DNA of 64,000 bases. It comes from Takakia lepidozioides. Its lineage: Eukaryota; Streptophyta; Takakiopsida; Takakiales; Takakiaceae. The notes under the pieces were generated by a model. It was not told the origin of the DNA and did no database searches. It saw nothing but the letters and a program-made list of their open reading frames with translations. The DNA is taken from contig CM060734.1 of NCBI GenBank assembly GCA_030704615.1, positions 39,450,042 to 39,514,041 on the forward strand. Reading direction: 5' to 3'. Of this stretch, positions 13,801 to 23,749 are shown one piece after another (position 1 is the stretch's first letter; each line of letters starts with the position of its first letter). The position numbers and the translations under genes were made by a program.

Positions 13801-13993
13801 ATCCTCTGCATTTGTTCTTGCGGGTAGCAGCAACCCCTTTCCAGTAACAGGTTTTGATGGATCCCTCGCACCTTACAGGCCTCAGCTGAAGATTTGACTT
13901 ATAACCTTCGCGAAAGCCTTGCAAAACGATCGACTCGTTTATGGGTTCTGGATGGGTGTTAACAGAGGTTGTTCCTGCCATACACAACGACAT
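7801..13993 (-). CDS. lpxB: Lipid-A-disaccharide synthase (LpxB)-like, cyanobacterial-type, probably organelle-targeted
   Basis: Complete 11-exon gene, 482 aa. Exons in coding order: 13993-13715, 13318-13174, 13002-12884, 12363-12303, 11913-11804, 10458-10375, 10207-10059, 9940-9838, 9058-8975, 8374-8261, 8001-7801. They total 1449 nt with every phase matching. Bacterial LpxB (GT19) joins UDP-diacyl-glucosamine and lipid X into the lipid A disaccharide. Visible motifs: RIVISTGDVMGD (about 91-102), SIGLLEALPLLLPS in exon 3, VLIDYPGVNIP in exon 4, YYIPPNEWLW in exon 5, VGHPLTD in exon 6, LLPASRAQE (282-290) and ADLAITKSGSVNLE (360-373). The ~90-residue N-terminal extension fits a transit peptide. 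The wording is closer, from memory, to cyanobacterial LpxB than to the mitochondrial plant enzyme. Exon 8 is the least certain. Whether it makes a lipid-A-like product is unknown. Confidence 0.88.
9470..9580 (+). repeat. Module A fragment (copy 1) in LpxB intron 8
   Basis: This resembles the right half of the dispersed module A described at 57711-57992, including atcaaggtaag, cccttcacaaaggtag and ggccacaaggctac. It lies on the strand opposite to the host gene, inside an intron. Confidence 0.6.
10514..10690 (+). mobile_element. LINE 3'-end fragment in LpxB intron 5
   Basis: Nearly the same sequence as the reverse complement of 14749-14905. Both encode the C-terminus tyr-glu-asp-gln-lys-cys-leu-ala-ala-tyr-leu-his-glu-ala-leu-thr, a stop, and a shared 3' untranslated stretch that ends in agctctatgag..ccgcggacgttataaagc. 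This marks a dispersed non-LTR element tail. Confidence 0.6.
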
Positions 13994-14463
13994 GACCTCC
14001 CTTTCTTTCTTCCAAATGTCCAGTCTCTTTGTGCATATGTCGTCCTGCGTGTCGTGCCAAGTCTAAACAGTTCGCAGGCAATACCCCCGGTCAATCCCGC
14101 ACGCTACCCCGCTCCCTCGCCCGACACGGCTGCTTGTGCCAGGTGAGATGAAAATTCTCGAAGTACAAGTCCGGACACTCTCACCCAAAAACGGGTGTTC
14201 AACCTCAGGTTGAGGCCTAATGTTCTGGACTGCTCCTCTGCATGTTTCATTGCAGGGAAACGGATGTATCCCAATGTCAACGACGGCCTTAAAACAGTCC
14301 AAAGAGACAGCAAACCTGTCACGGGACTAGCTCCAACTATTTGCGAACCTGGTGAAAATTGGTGTCTAGGGCAAGAGTCAGTGTCATCTACAATTCCAAC
14401 CATCATTACAACTCCAAAATTCTAGGGGGCATATGTGCTCAATACCCAACTCGGTGCACAGAA
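13994..14463. other. LpxB 5' flank
   Basis: Upstream of the LpxB start codon on the minus strand. It presumably holds that gene's promoter and 5' UTR. I see no distinctive element. Confidence 0.35.
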
Positions 14464-14722
14464 TGTACTCATACGACGTTGTTTGCCGTAGCCTTGTGGC
14501 CATTCACCCCGCGCCCAGTTTACGAAGGGACAGAAACTACCTTTGTCAGCGGTAGTATGACTTACTTACCTTGAAACAGACAACTCATCCCAGTTCTCCA
14601 GATACCCTCTAGAAATCCCTTCACATAAACGTCAATTTGCTGTGTGCGATTTGCCCAATAACTAGACCCCAAAAGGGCCAGGGCCCGAGCTTTTGGCTCG
14701 GCCTCCAGATTTTCAAAGTTGG
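14464..14722 (-). repeat. Module A (copy 2)
   Basis: Minus-strand copy of the dispersed coding repeat. It reads NFENLEAEPKARALALLG, then ANRTQQIDVYVKGFLEGIW, LTKVVSVPS and GRGVNGHKATANNV, with stops and frame slips. About 260 bp; compare 57711-57992. Confidence 0.7.
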
Positions 14723-14748
14723 AAACTCACCTAGAGATGCAAAGAAAA

Positions 14749-15300
14749 GAAATGGTGCTTTATAACGTCCGCGGAAAGCTCATAGAGCTTAAGAAAACAT
14801 GAGAGAGGAAACAAAACCAGAGCCAAAGATAAAAACTATTGCTCGACTGATTGTCTAAAGGTGAGTGCCTCGTGCAGGTAAGCTGCCAAGCATTTCTGAT
14901 CTTCATAGTGGAAGACTTCAGTGAGAGATTGGGTTCCACGGAATAGACAGTGGAATCTCCCACGGATCTCATAGTATAGAGGGCAAGAGAAGAAGAAGTG
15001 TTCAATTTCAATTTCCCGGCTGCGCCCTGTGCAAGCTGGACATAGGAGGTCCTCCCGTTGCAGGTTTCCCCATCGTTGTGGGAGCCCACCCTGAACCGCC
15101 CCAATGCCCTCATGAGAGAAGAAGATACAGATACCGAAAGGTAATTGGGCCTTAAGATTCTATCATCTCCGAGAACCAAGAATGTCTCTCGATAGAAGTG
15201 GAGCTTTGTCGTTGAGATTGGGTAGCTTCCAAGTTCTCTTGACATGTAGGTCCATAAGCTCCCTTCTCATGAGTTTGTTGCGGTTGAGAGAAGGTTAGTT
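14749..15300 (-). mobile_element. LINE C-terminal fragment with zf-RVT-like motif
   Basis: In minus-strand frames separated by frameshifts, the sequence reads NKLMRRELMDLHVKRTWKLP, then GRFRVGSHN, then LLCPACTGRSREIEIEHFFF followed by SCPLYYEIRG, ending EDQKCLAAYLHEALTFRQS-stop. The Cys-x2-Cys ... His-x4-Cys arrangement after an FRVGSHN-type motif is the zinc-binding tail found downstream of reverse transcriptases in plant LINEs. No RT domain is present here. It is a truncated, dead copy. Confidence 0.6.
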
Positions 15301-15805
15301 TCAAAAGAGTGTGGACGCTGCAGATGAGTATATCAGCACATTCCATTGTCTATGGCCTGTACCTATTCTTCTTCTGTCAGCAAGCCGTCATCAGAATCTA
15401 CAGTACCGCGCATCCTCAGAATTTCTGTTTAAGTTGGATTCTTTAAGCGACTAATGCAACATGTGATTGAGGAATAGTTCTTTAAACTTTTTCTCCTTGA
15501 GGCCCAACGGGAAGGACGTGGCAACGTGACATCGACATCGCGAGTGGCACGTCGGGCATGCCATGGCACGTCCCATGTAAATTCAAAGCACGGCGCGCGT
15601 GCGAGAGAGAGAGAGACACACACACAGAAGAGAGGGCGGACAAGTTTCTTGGCGTGTGACAGTCTCGGTGTTTGCAGAAGGAGAAACTTCACTCCCGCGC
15701 GTCTCCCCGAGCCTGCGCCGAGGCTCGCGCCTTCATGAGGCGAGCGACCGAAGCACTGGACGAAGCAAAACCCAAGGCAGGAGGGGAGCGCCGAAGGGAG
15801 GAGGA
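15301..15805. other. 5' region of the glycosyltransferase gene
   Basis: It contains ACGT-core sequences (ggcacgtc near 15548 and 15566) and a short GA/CA microsatellite at 15603-15626. The glycosyltransferase frame stays open upstream to 15599, but only from a GTG, so the upstream part is taken as 5' UTR. Confidence 0.4.
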
Positions 15806-17374
15806 ATGCTGCAGCGCAGGCAGGGCATGCAGAGCAGCGAGGAGGTGAAGGAGATGGGGACGGGGTTGAAGGAAGGGGGAGCGGGGCGATGGCGGGGAGG
15901 CAAGGGATTTGGGATTTCGTGGCAGTGTGCGTGGGCCGTGGTGATGGCGGGTGGGCTGTTGATGTACTCGCTGGCAATTCTGGGGACGCCATGCTCGCTT
16001 CAGGGGTTGGTGGGGAGTAAGATGATGGAGCGGGAGGAGGGGTTGTTGGCGTGGTCTGGGGATTTGAGGGAGCTGGAGACGGCGTGGAATCGGCTGTGCT
16101 ACGGTCCCCCTCCCGAGTTGATGAATATTGCTTTATTTGTGAAGAAGTGGCCTGTGGGAGGGACCCCTGGAGGGCTGGAACGGCATGCCATGACGCTGCA
16201 CAAGGTTCTGGCCGATCGAGGTCACAGCGTGCATGTGTTCACCATGTCGGCGGAGGGAGGCAGCCCCGAGGACAAGGTGGAAGGGAACCTGCATATTCAT
16301 TTCTCCAAGCCGAATCCCAGTGGGGGATTTGATTACAGCGAAGCCTGGGAGAGATTTGCTAGGATGAATGCGAGCAATCCTTTCCACATTGTCCACTCGG
16401 AGAGCGTTGCACTGCCCCATTGGCGGGCGCGGGATGTTCCGAACATGGCAGCTTCCTGGCATGGCATTGCGTTTGAGGTGATTCACAGTGACATTGTCCA
16501 AGACCTGATTCGGAAGCCTGGGGAACCCCGCAGTGCCGAATTGCAGCAGAGCATGACTGGTCGGCTGGCGCGTGTGGCGGACGAGGTGAGATTCTTCCGC
16601 GGCTACAGACATCACGTGGCCACCAGTGATTATGTGGGCGATGTTCTGCGCACAATTTACGAGCTGCCGTTGGAGAATGTCCACACAATCCTCAATGGCG
16701 TTGATGAGGTCAAATTCCGTCCTGATCCAGTCAGGGGTGCTGCTTTTCGGGCCAAGTATGGGGTGCCGGCCAATGCGAGCCTTGTGATTGGAGCGGCCGG
16801 TAGGTTGGTCCGAGACAAGGGGCATCCCCTGCTATTTGAAGCATTTTCAGAAATTTTGAAGAAGCACAAAGATGTATACTTGCTAATTGCAGGGAGCGGG
16901 CCGTGGGGCGACCGATATGAGGAACTTTCTCCCAATGCCAAGACTGTAGGCCCCCTGACTCCAGTGCAACTTGCAGAGTTTTACAATGCACTTGACATAT
17001 TTGTAAACCCAACTCTGCGGTCACAAGGCCTAGATCATACCTTGTTGGAGGCAATGCAATGTGGCAAGCCACTACTGGCAACACGCTTTTCCAGCATCAC
17101 CTGGAGTGTCATCACCAACAAAGACTTTGGCTACACTTTCTCTCCGAATGTGGAATCCCTTATCAAAGCTCTGGAATCTGTAATCCACGACGGCAAAGAG
17201 ACCTTGCGAATCAAGGGGCAATCATGCCTCCAATATGCATCCTACATGTTCACAGCCACCAAGATGGGATCTGGCTATGAGCGCCTCTTCCTTTGTATGA
17301 AGAATTCAACCTACTGCCAGTACCCCCTTCTCACTGATTGCTCTGTTCAGAAGAGTAAATACTTCAAGCTGTAA
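15806..17374 (+). CDS. GT4-family glycosyltransferase, single exon, type II membrane protein
   Basis: 522-aa intronless protein from the first in-frame ATG at 15806. A hydrophobic segment at about residues 39-60 after a basic N-terminus suggests a type II membrane anchor, likely Golgi/ER. The N-terminal Rossmann half carries MNIALFVKKWP and GGLERHAMTLHKVL (about 120-133). The C-terminal half has ILNGVDEVKFRPD, AAGRLVRDKGHPLLFEA, LIAGSGPWGDRYEE, and the donor-site region QGLDHTLLEAMQCGKP (about 406-421). The first Glu of the usual GT4 E-x7-E is Gln here, as I recall for the Arabidopsis At1g75420/At1g19710 group, which this closely resembles. Donor and acceptor sugars are unknown for that group. 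It is divergent from LpxB, with LINE and module A debris between them. Confidence 0.88.
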   Translation: MLQRRQGMQSSEEVKEMGTGLKEGGAGRWRGGKGFGISWQCAWAVVMAGGLLMYSLAILGTPCSLQGLVGSKMMEREEGLLAWSGDLRELETAWNRLCYGPPPELMNIALFVKKWPVGGTPGGLERHAMTLHKVLADRGHSVHVFTMSAEGGSPEDKVEGNLHIHFSKPNPSGGFDYSEAWERFARMNASNPFHIVHSESVALPHWRARDVPNMAASWHGIAFEVIHSDIVQDLIRKPGEPRSAELQQSMTGRLARVADEVRFFRGYRHHVATSDYVGDVLRTIYELPLENVHTILNGVDEVKFRPDPVRGAAFRAKYGVPANASLVIGAAGRLVRDKGHPLLFEAFSEILKKHKDVYLLIAGSGPWGDRYEELSPNAKTVGPLTPVQLAEFYNALDIFVNPTLRSQGLDHTLLEAMQCGKPLLATRFSSITWSVITNKDFGYTFSPNVESLIKALESVIHDGKETLRIKGQSCLQYASYMFTATKMGSGYERLFLCMKNSTYCQYPLLTDCSVQKSKYFKL

Positions 17375-18420
17375 TTTTCTTCTCTTTAGGGCGGGACAAT
17401 TTTGCTGGACATGGGCTGACTCTACTCCAGCTATTTTAACGTGTGACCTAGTCGCGGAGGCTGTGAATGGCTCAAACAAGGATATACAAAGAGAAGGCCC
17501 CTGAAGCTACCTTAAGATTTCATGGCCAACCTCACATGTGGTTGAAGGTTAATGTGAAGCTCCCATGATTTGAAGGGGAATTACTGGTGCATCCCCTAAG
17601 GGCGCCCATCACATCATACTTAAAAGAGAACTTAGAATCAACATTTTTCAGAACAGCTAGATGTAGAATTCAGTTCAGATCTGGTGACAATTCAAAACAC
17701 TGGATCATTTTTTGCCGAGAAATCTGGTGCTTTCAAACAAACCCAGTGGCTTTGGCTCCAGAAATTTTTTGATGCGCCAGAATTTGAGGCCAATACAAAG
17801 GTTCCTTGTTAGGCTAGAATCCAGTAGCACAAAAGGGCCAGGGGTTTAGGCTCAGCCTTGAGATTTTCAAAGTTGGCGAATAGAGGTTAAGGAACTATGT
17901 TCTTGATGGTCCTGAAAGTCTTCGGGCATTGACTATCTCTCTTTCCTCTCTGCATCTATTTATTATTCAGAGGTAGACTCCCGGCCCTGACGTTAAAAGT
18001 TCAGGGAACTTCAACGCATGACTTCGTATTTGCTTAGACATTCTTCGTGCTTCCGACAGGACCTTAGACGCAGCTTCATCTAGCAAGGTCAGTTCTTCCT
18101 ACTTTCTATTAAGATACTGTTGTGTAGATAACAAGTAACCTTTTGGAGTTTGCAGCTTAATATATGATGGCCCAGCTGTCTAAGAACTCAAAGAATTGAA
18201 GGATAGGCCTCCTATGGCTGCTGACCTTGAAATGTCTAAGTTATGGGTGGTCTTATGAGTCTTGACATTCATATCCCCACTTGCTTCTTGTTCCTTTTAC
18301 TTCCTTCACCTTAAGTATTTGATGAAAGAGCCCAGCCAATTAGAAATCCATTACCCATATTCTATCAATACTTCAGGATAATAATTAGATACCCCCTCCC
18401 CTTTGCACCAGACCTTTTTT
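17375..18420. other. 3' flank of glycosyltransferase with a short module A piece
   Basis: At 17831-17877 there is a ~47 bp minus-strand match to the left end of module A (aaaagggccagg..agattttcaaagttgg). No gene is seen in the remainder. Confidence 0.45.
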
Positions 18421-19720
18421 TCTCCTCGTTTTCTTAATATTATTCGAGCTCCTGCCTAGCCTTTCTAAGCGGCTAGTCGCGTAATGGCTCCACCCTGAGA
18501 GTAGAATATTTATTTACAATTTTATATCAAAACTAAATAAATATGTATAACAAGGGCAGAGACCAGAGACCCTGGAAAAACTTTATTTTATTTGTAGATA
18601 GAAAACAAATTACGAAACAAATTCCCTGTAATAGAGAATAGACTTAAATCAAAAAAACCTAAGCATCATTCAATCTTCATATTAGAATATCTGTTATGTA
18701 AAAATATATTATAACAATCATCTTATTGTATTTTTTTTATTGACAACTTTGGCAATTGAAAATATAATAATCATCAAATCCTCTCATAAAAATTTATATT
18801 TGATCTTTTTCAAAATAGAACAATGACCTAAATGAAATGTACCATAAGAGCCAAAATTAAGTATAATGTTTTCAATTTTCTGAATTACTAAAATATTGAG
18901 ATATTTATTGAAATACTGACTATTTTTTTGGATGGATGAATGTTTGTGGATGCAATTACTATGTTGTAGTTAAATATAAACATTAATAAATGAGAAATGT
19001 AGGATTTACGTAAAGAAGAAGATGAATTAAGAAATTTTGTTGTTAACCGCAACAATAATCGTAAGCAAAAAAGTATAATATTAATTATATTAATGAAAAA
19101 ATATTAGATTAGAGAATTTTGAGTATAATTATTTCCTGGATATAAATCATATGATATGAAGTGAAAATTTGAACTTTAAGCTAATATATTGGTCTTTTTC
19201 AAGTGTTAGATTTTAAATTTTTAAAACTGTGAAATTAAAACCGTGGTGAAAGTGAGATATATGGATTGGGCATGCAAAGCAGAATGATATAAAATAAATG
19301 TGAATATGAAATAAAAACTCTTAAGTATGTAATTGAGATAATAGAAATACAAAGAAGTAATTTGAAATGGAAAGCAAATAAATTTACAATATGACATCTG
19401 AAAAAAATGAAGTTTATAATGAGCTGAAAAAATATTTTTTAAGTGAAATACTGATAAAATACTGAAATACTCACTGAGAAACTTATCTAGATGTCTTTAT
19501 ATGTTTAAAAAGATATACCTAAAGATCCATAAAACTATAAAACTGTAAATTTGGAAAACTGTAATACTGAAATACTCATTGAGAAACTTATCTAGATGTC
19601 TTTATATGTTTAAAAAGATATATACTAAAGATCCATAAAATTATAAAACTGTAAATTTATAAAACTATAAATAGAGAGATAAAGATAAAGATAAAGTTTC
19701 TTTAACGTCCAGTGAATAGT
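18421..19720. other. AT-rich island
   Basis: This 1.3 kb stretch is markedly richer in A+T than its surroundings and has no open frame of note. It contains a tandem duplication of about 105 bp (19461-19565 and 19566-19668). It could be a matrix attachment region or old decayed repeat; nothing decides this. Confidence 0.6.
19461..19668 (+). repeat. 105-bp tandem duplication
   Basis: actgaaatactcactgagaa at 19461 recurs at 19566 with few changes, and similarity continues through atgtctttatatgtttaaaa and the kataaaactgtaaat stretch. Two copies, head to tail. Confidence 0.8.
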
Positions 19721-20433
19721 GAGGATGAACAAGGTGAAACCTAAATTGAGAAGACAACACAACTTCGATTGATCCTTGTTGATCTGTGCATGCTCCAACA
19801 CCTTATTAACTGACTAATCAAATAGTAATTGAAGAATTTTTCTCTCCACAGACATTCCAAACCTGCGTGTCAAAATAAGCAACTTTCTTTGCTTATTTTT
19901 TGGCTCTGGTCTCACCTGCACACATATGGAGGACTCCCTCTCATGCTCTTGTACTTCCAGAAAACCATGCATGAAGACGCTGCCATCCTCCCATCCCTGC
20001 ATGTCTTCTCTTCCATAAACAAAACCCTAAAGCTTTTCAGCGAAGACGCTGTCATTCTGCATCCCCACGCAACACACGTCTTCCCTGCAAAAAAAACAAC
20101 CCTAAGTTACAACGCATATATAAGCCTTATAAGCATATGAATATTTACATATGTAAGATTCACTTATGGGTCTTATCCAATCAAGGTACATTCAAGCTAA
20201 CATTTAAGTGGGGGGAGGATCATCTGCTTCATGTAGGTATTATCTAGTGGAGGTATATCAGAATCTTACTCATTTTTGGCATTGGTCTCTCCCTTATAGG
20301 GAGGAGCCAATAAAAGTTCAAAATCAGACACTCCAAAGAAAAAAGGACCAATCTCCTTCATCTCCATCTCCTACAAAGTTGCAATGAGCAGCCACCAAAG
20401 CCAATGAATACACATGCAGAAAGATATTTGGGC

Positions 20434-20579
20434 GGACGACATCCTCTGATCCTCTTGATCCTATTCTTGCCCATGTAGGCTATTAATGATCCAACGACGA
20501 TATTGGGAGGGACGACATCCTCCTCTTGATCCCATTTTTGCCCATGTAGGCTGTTAATGATCCAAAGACATAAATAGAG
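20434..20579 (+). repeat. 76-bp tandem duplication
   Basis: ggacgacatcctc..cccatgtaggctattaatgatcca begins at 20434 and is repeated from 20510 with a few substitutions and a small deletion. Confidence 0.8.
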
Positions 20580-21958
20580 TACCACCCAAATGTAGCCTAC
20601 CGTAGTGAGTAGTCTGGTTCGGTATTGAAGTGCCGAATATTTATTTTCTTTTCAACAAAACACTCTGGCATAACTTTAGGAAATTTCCAGATTTTAGGGC
20701 AATGTCATGAGGAGATTTTAAGTAATCCGGTAGTAACAGCTGCTATACTTTAGAGCTGAAACATGCTTCCAGCAAATATCGCGACGTAGTAATACCGCTA
20801 CACGGTGGTCTGCGTGTTGGCTGCACTGGCTAAGTGGCAGCCTGTCTTTTCTCTCGCACAGTGGATAGTACTATGACTCAAAGCCTAGAGCCTTATCAGG
20901 TATTAGTTCTGAGGAAATTTTAGGAACCACAGATTTCTTTGCTATTGTACTTGCAAGAATGCTTTCTCGTGCCTTTAAAAGAAAAAGGAAAAAAATTGCT
21001 TTACATTGAGATCTGAATTGCAATCCAGATGGTGGGGACCTGCGGGATTTAGATGATTTGATTGATGAACACTATGATGATCTTGTTGATTCAAGTCATG
21101 GACCTATGGATGTAGTTTGGAGTTCATTTTAGATTCAGTCAAAAGTGTTTTGTGCCTTATTTGAGATCTTCGACGTTGATATTTTGCAGGCTCGGTGAAT
21201 CTCTACACGATGGTAGCTCTGTGGCCTCTTGTGCTGATATACTATCTACGTTAGCCTAGTCTATTTTTGCAAGCTGGGTTCTCTTCAAGGTGGCCATTAC
21301 CTCTACATTTTTCACCATTCACTCAATCTACCTTCTTGACATGCTCAGTAGTTGTTTGAGATTTAAGGCATTTTTTTTAATTTCTGAAATTTCGACAGTT
21401 TTTGCCAAATTTTCACTTATTTATTAGGCATGTTCATTTCTAATTATTTACAGCCGAATCAGCCTACCGACTACGGTAATCAACAGACAAAGTTTATGCC
21501 CACACATTCTCCTTGACCCAACCATACTTCACAACAAACCTAGAATGTTATCTTACATTGTATTGTTCGTCCTTTCTAATATCTATCGCTGACCTTTTTT
21601 TCTTTTCTTTTTTTCATAGTTGAATCTCTTGTCTGGCTTTGTCCATTACATTATTTGTGATTTTGCATTTTCCATAGCATCACAATTGTGTTTGTCTATG
21701 TCTAAATTGACACATATGGAATTGCCTCTCATTTTAAAATAATACATCAGGCTCAATCCGCATTTTTCAAATGAAGATGGATGTCATTTGGTAAATAAAG
21801 TAAATGGATGGGATGATGTGCAATTGCCATGGAAGCCATGCAGGCCCATGCCGAGTTTCCCAAACAAGTGGACCACATTGTAGATGATTTCGAAATCTAC
21901 AAGGTAAATGTGTTCTAGAAGATGATATGAATGATGAAGATAGAGCCGGCTTACAAAT

Positions 21959-22231
21959 ATGGACACGAAAATGCAAAGCAAAGTGCAAGTAAACGTGGTA
22001 AAGACAAGTCATGCTGATAAATCTATGAATCGTGGCTGGCCTGCCAAAGACAATGGCTTCCCTACCGACATTCACATTGTTACAAAGGTGGAATCAAAGA
22101 CAGTGGACAATGAGGCGAGTGTGTGGCACAAACCCTGTTCGTTGATTATCATGGGCAATATATATGGGCTGGAGGATGGGAGCGTGCGCAAGTGCGGGGC
22201 TGGACAAAATTTGCGGACATATGACGCATAA
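21959..22231 (+). other. Unrecognised 90-codon ORF
   Basis: ATG-initiated open frame. It contains ADKSMNRGWPAKDNGFPTDI and HKPCSLIIMGNIYGLEDGS. It has no domain I recognise, and there is no intron or neighbour support. It is listed only because it is the longest ATG frame in a gene-poor stretch and may be chance. Confidence 0.12.
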
Positions 22232-23071
22232 AGGGAGGTGGGAGAGATTTTGACAAAGGTCTGGCAAGGCCACCGGACGGTAGGTTTCCCAGTGTACTTG
22301 CCGCTAGTTCGCACAATTGCCTTCAAATCAAACCACTTCAATATTGGAACCAAAGAATTAGACTTTTGAAACTCACTGTGTCTCCAATTTCATATGAAAC
22401 AAACAAGTTAAGCAAATAAGACAAGAGAGATGACTTCGGCTACAGCCGGCGTAACTAAGCCTCACTTCATCTTGCAACTCTTGCCTCTTTCGGGATGGGC
22501 TCTAGTAAAGTAGGACCAGTTGTTTTAGACAGGCTAATTATTTTCGAGTTTGCATTTGTTGGTCATTATAGTAGTGAGAGAACAAATAACGAATATCAGT
22601 TAGATGGATATCTTTCAAGTATTTGGAGATGTTTTCACCCCACTTTGAGTGAGTGGTAAATCAAACAGAAACATTGCAATTAGACTTAAATAATATATCC
22701 ATGTGTCCACTAACTGATATATCATTTTAGGGTTAAGGATGAGGTTATATCATTCCACTATTTAATATGTATATTATTACCTCAACATCCCAGGAGTCTA
22801 GATTATCTCCTATAATCAGTGTTGATGCTGATGTTATTATTTTGAATTGGAAACATCATAAGAACCATAATAGTAAAATTAAATCTCATGTGAATAATGA
22901 GCCCCCTAGACATAAGATGAACATTTCTTAGGCTTTTCTGTTTATTTTTTGTGCATGTCCCATGGCTGGTCAAAGGGTGGTGCCCCTTTTGCACCGCCTT
23001 CATGACTCTTGCAATGGTTGTTTCTCCGTTGCCACATAATTTGATTAATAGGGCATTTACCCCTTTTCTTG

Positions 23072-23095
23072 AAAAAAAAAAAAAAAAAAAAAAAA
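23072..23095 (+). repeat. Poly-A tract (24 A)
   Basis: An uninterrupted run of A follows ccccttttcttg. It may be the 3' tail of an inserted retro-copy. I could not define the 5' end or a target-site duplication. Confidence 0.5.
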
Positions 23096-23276
23096 CTTTG
23101 AGGATGGTAGGGGAAGTATGCAAGGGGAGTGGCTCTTATTTGTGTTGTCGCAGGGTAGAAAGGCCTATGATCGTTCATCTAAAAATGGTGAAAATCTCAC
23201 ATTGAATTTTTGTACAATATACCAATACAACACTGCTATGACCAATCATACTTTTTTGGGGGTTTTATCAAACAAC

Positions 23277-23425
23277 TGTTTGCCAAGTGGCAAAAATGAG
23301 GAGTCTTGGGGCTAGCACTTTCCATCACCATCACCGCCATGTGCATATGACCATGCACCCCATTGCGTCTCTCATGGACCCTATGAACAGCCACAAGACT
23401 GCTCATTTTTGCCAATTGGCAAACC
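23277..23425. mobile_element. Fold-back element / MITE-like inverted repeat
   Basis: A ~32-bp arm at 23277-23308 (tttgccaagtggcaaaaatg core) is matched in reverse complement at 23394-23425 (catttttgccaattggcaaa core) with only 2-3 differences. About 85 bp lie between the arms. Weaker pairing may extend outward through the caatcata motifs on both sides. The outer ends and target-site duplication are not defined. Confidence 0.6.
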
Positions 23426-23749
23426 AATATATGATTGTTCCAAGTGTGCAGATGCCCTGGATGTCAGGGTGGGCGTCTTATAGATTCTACCCCAGATAAA
23501 AACAAGAGAACCACCATCGCTAGATGGGCAGTCATGGGCTGGCTAGTGGCTTGGGTATCTTAGGCATTTCTTTGTATATGTCACTTGGAAGACATCTCCA
23601 CCTCCCATCCCCACGAGGTAGTTCTAGAACATCCAATGCCTTCTGAAGGACTACCAAGAGAGCCAATGATGATGCATATACAATTTAGAGCCCGAAAGAC
23701 AGCTCGTATTGTTGGACTTGAGCACACTACACAAACCAGTATCCCCTAC
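23426..23749. other. BUD23 3' flank
   Basis: No feature is seen. It is presumably the BUD23 3' UTR and intergenic sequence. Confidence 0.4.

Larger units (their letters stand above)
19721..23276. other. Gene-poor repeat-bearing region
   Basis: No supported gene. A 76-bp tandem duplication lies at 20434-20579. A short acidic frame at about 21020-21130 (GGDLRDLDDLIDEHYDDLVD) and a 90-codon ATG frame at 21959-22231 have no family I recognise. A run of 24 A at 23072-23095 could be the tail of a retrotransposed sequence. Confidence 0.4.

Noticed and set aside
14760-15245. 161-codon minus-strand ORF as a gene
   Set aside because: It runs across frames of a decayed LINE tail. The recognisable zinc-finger sequence is in a different frame.
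15599-15805. 69-residue N-terminal extension of the glycosyltransferase frame
   Set aside because: It begins with GTG, not ATG, and is Arg/Glu low-complexity from a GA/CA microsatellite. The first ATG is 15806.
16133-16825. 230-codon minus-strand ORF
   Set aside because: Antisense shadow of the GC-rich glycosyltransferase coding sequence.
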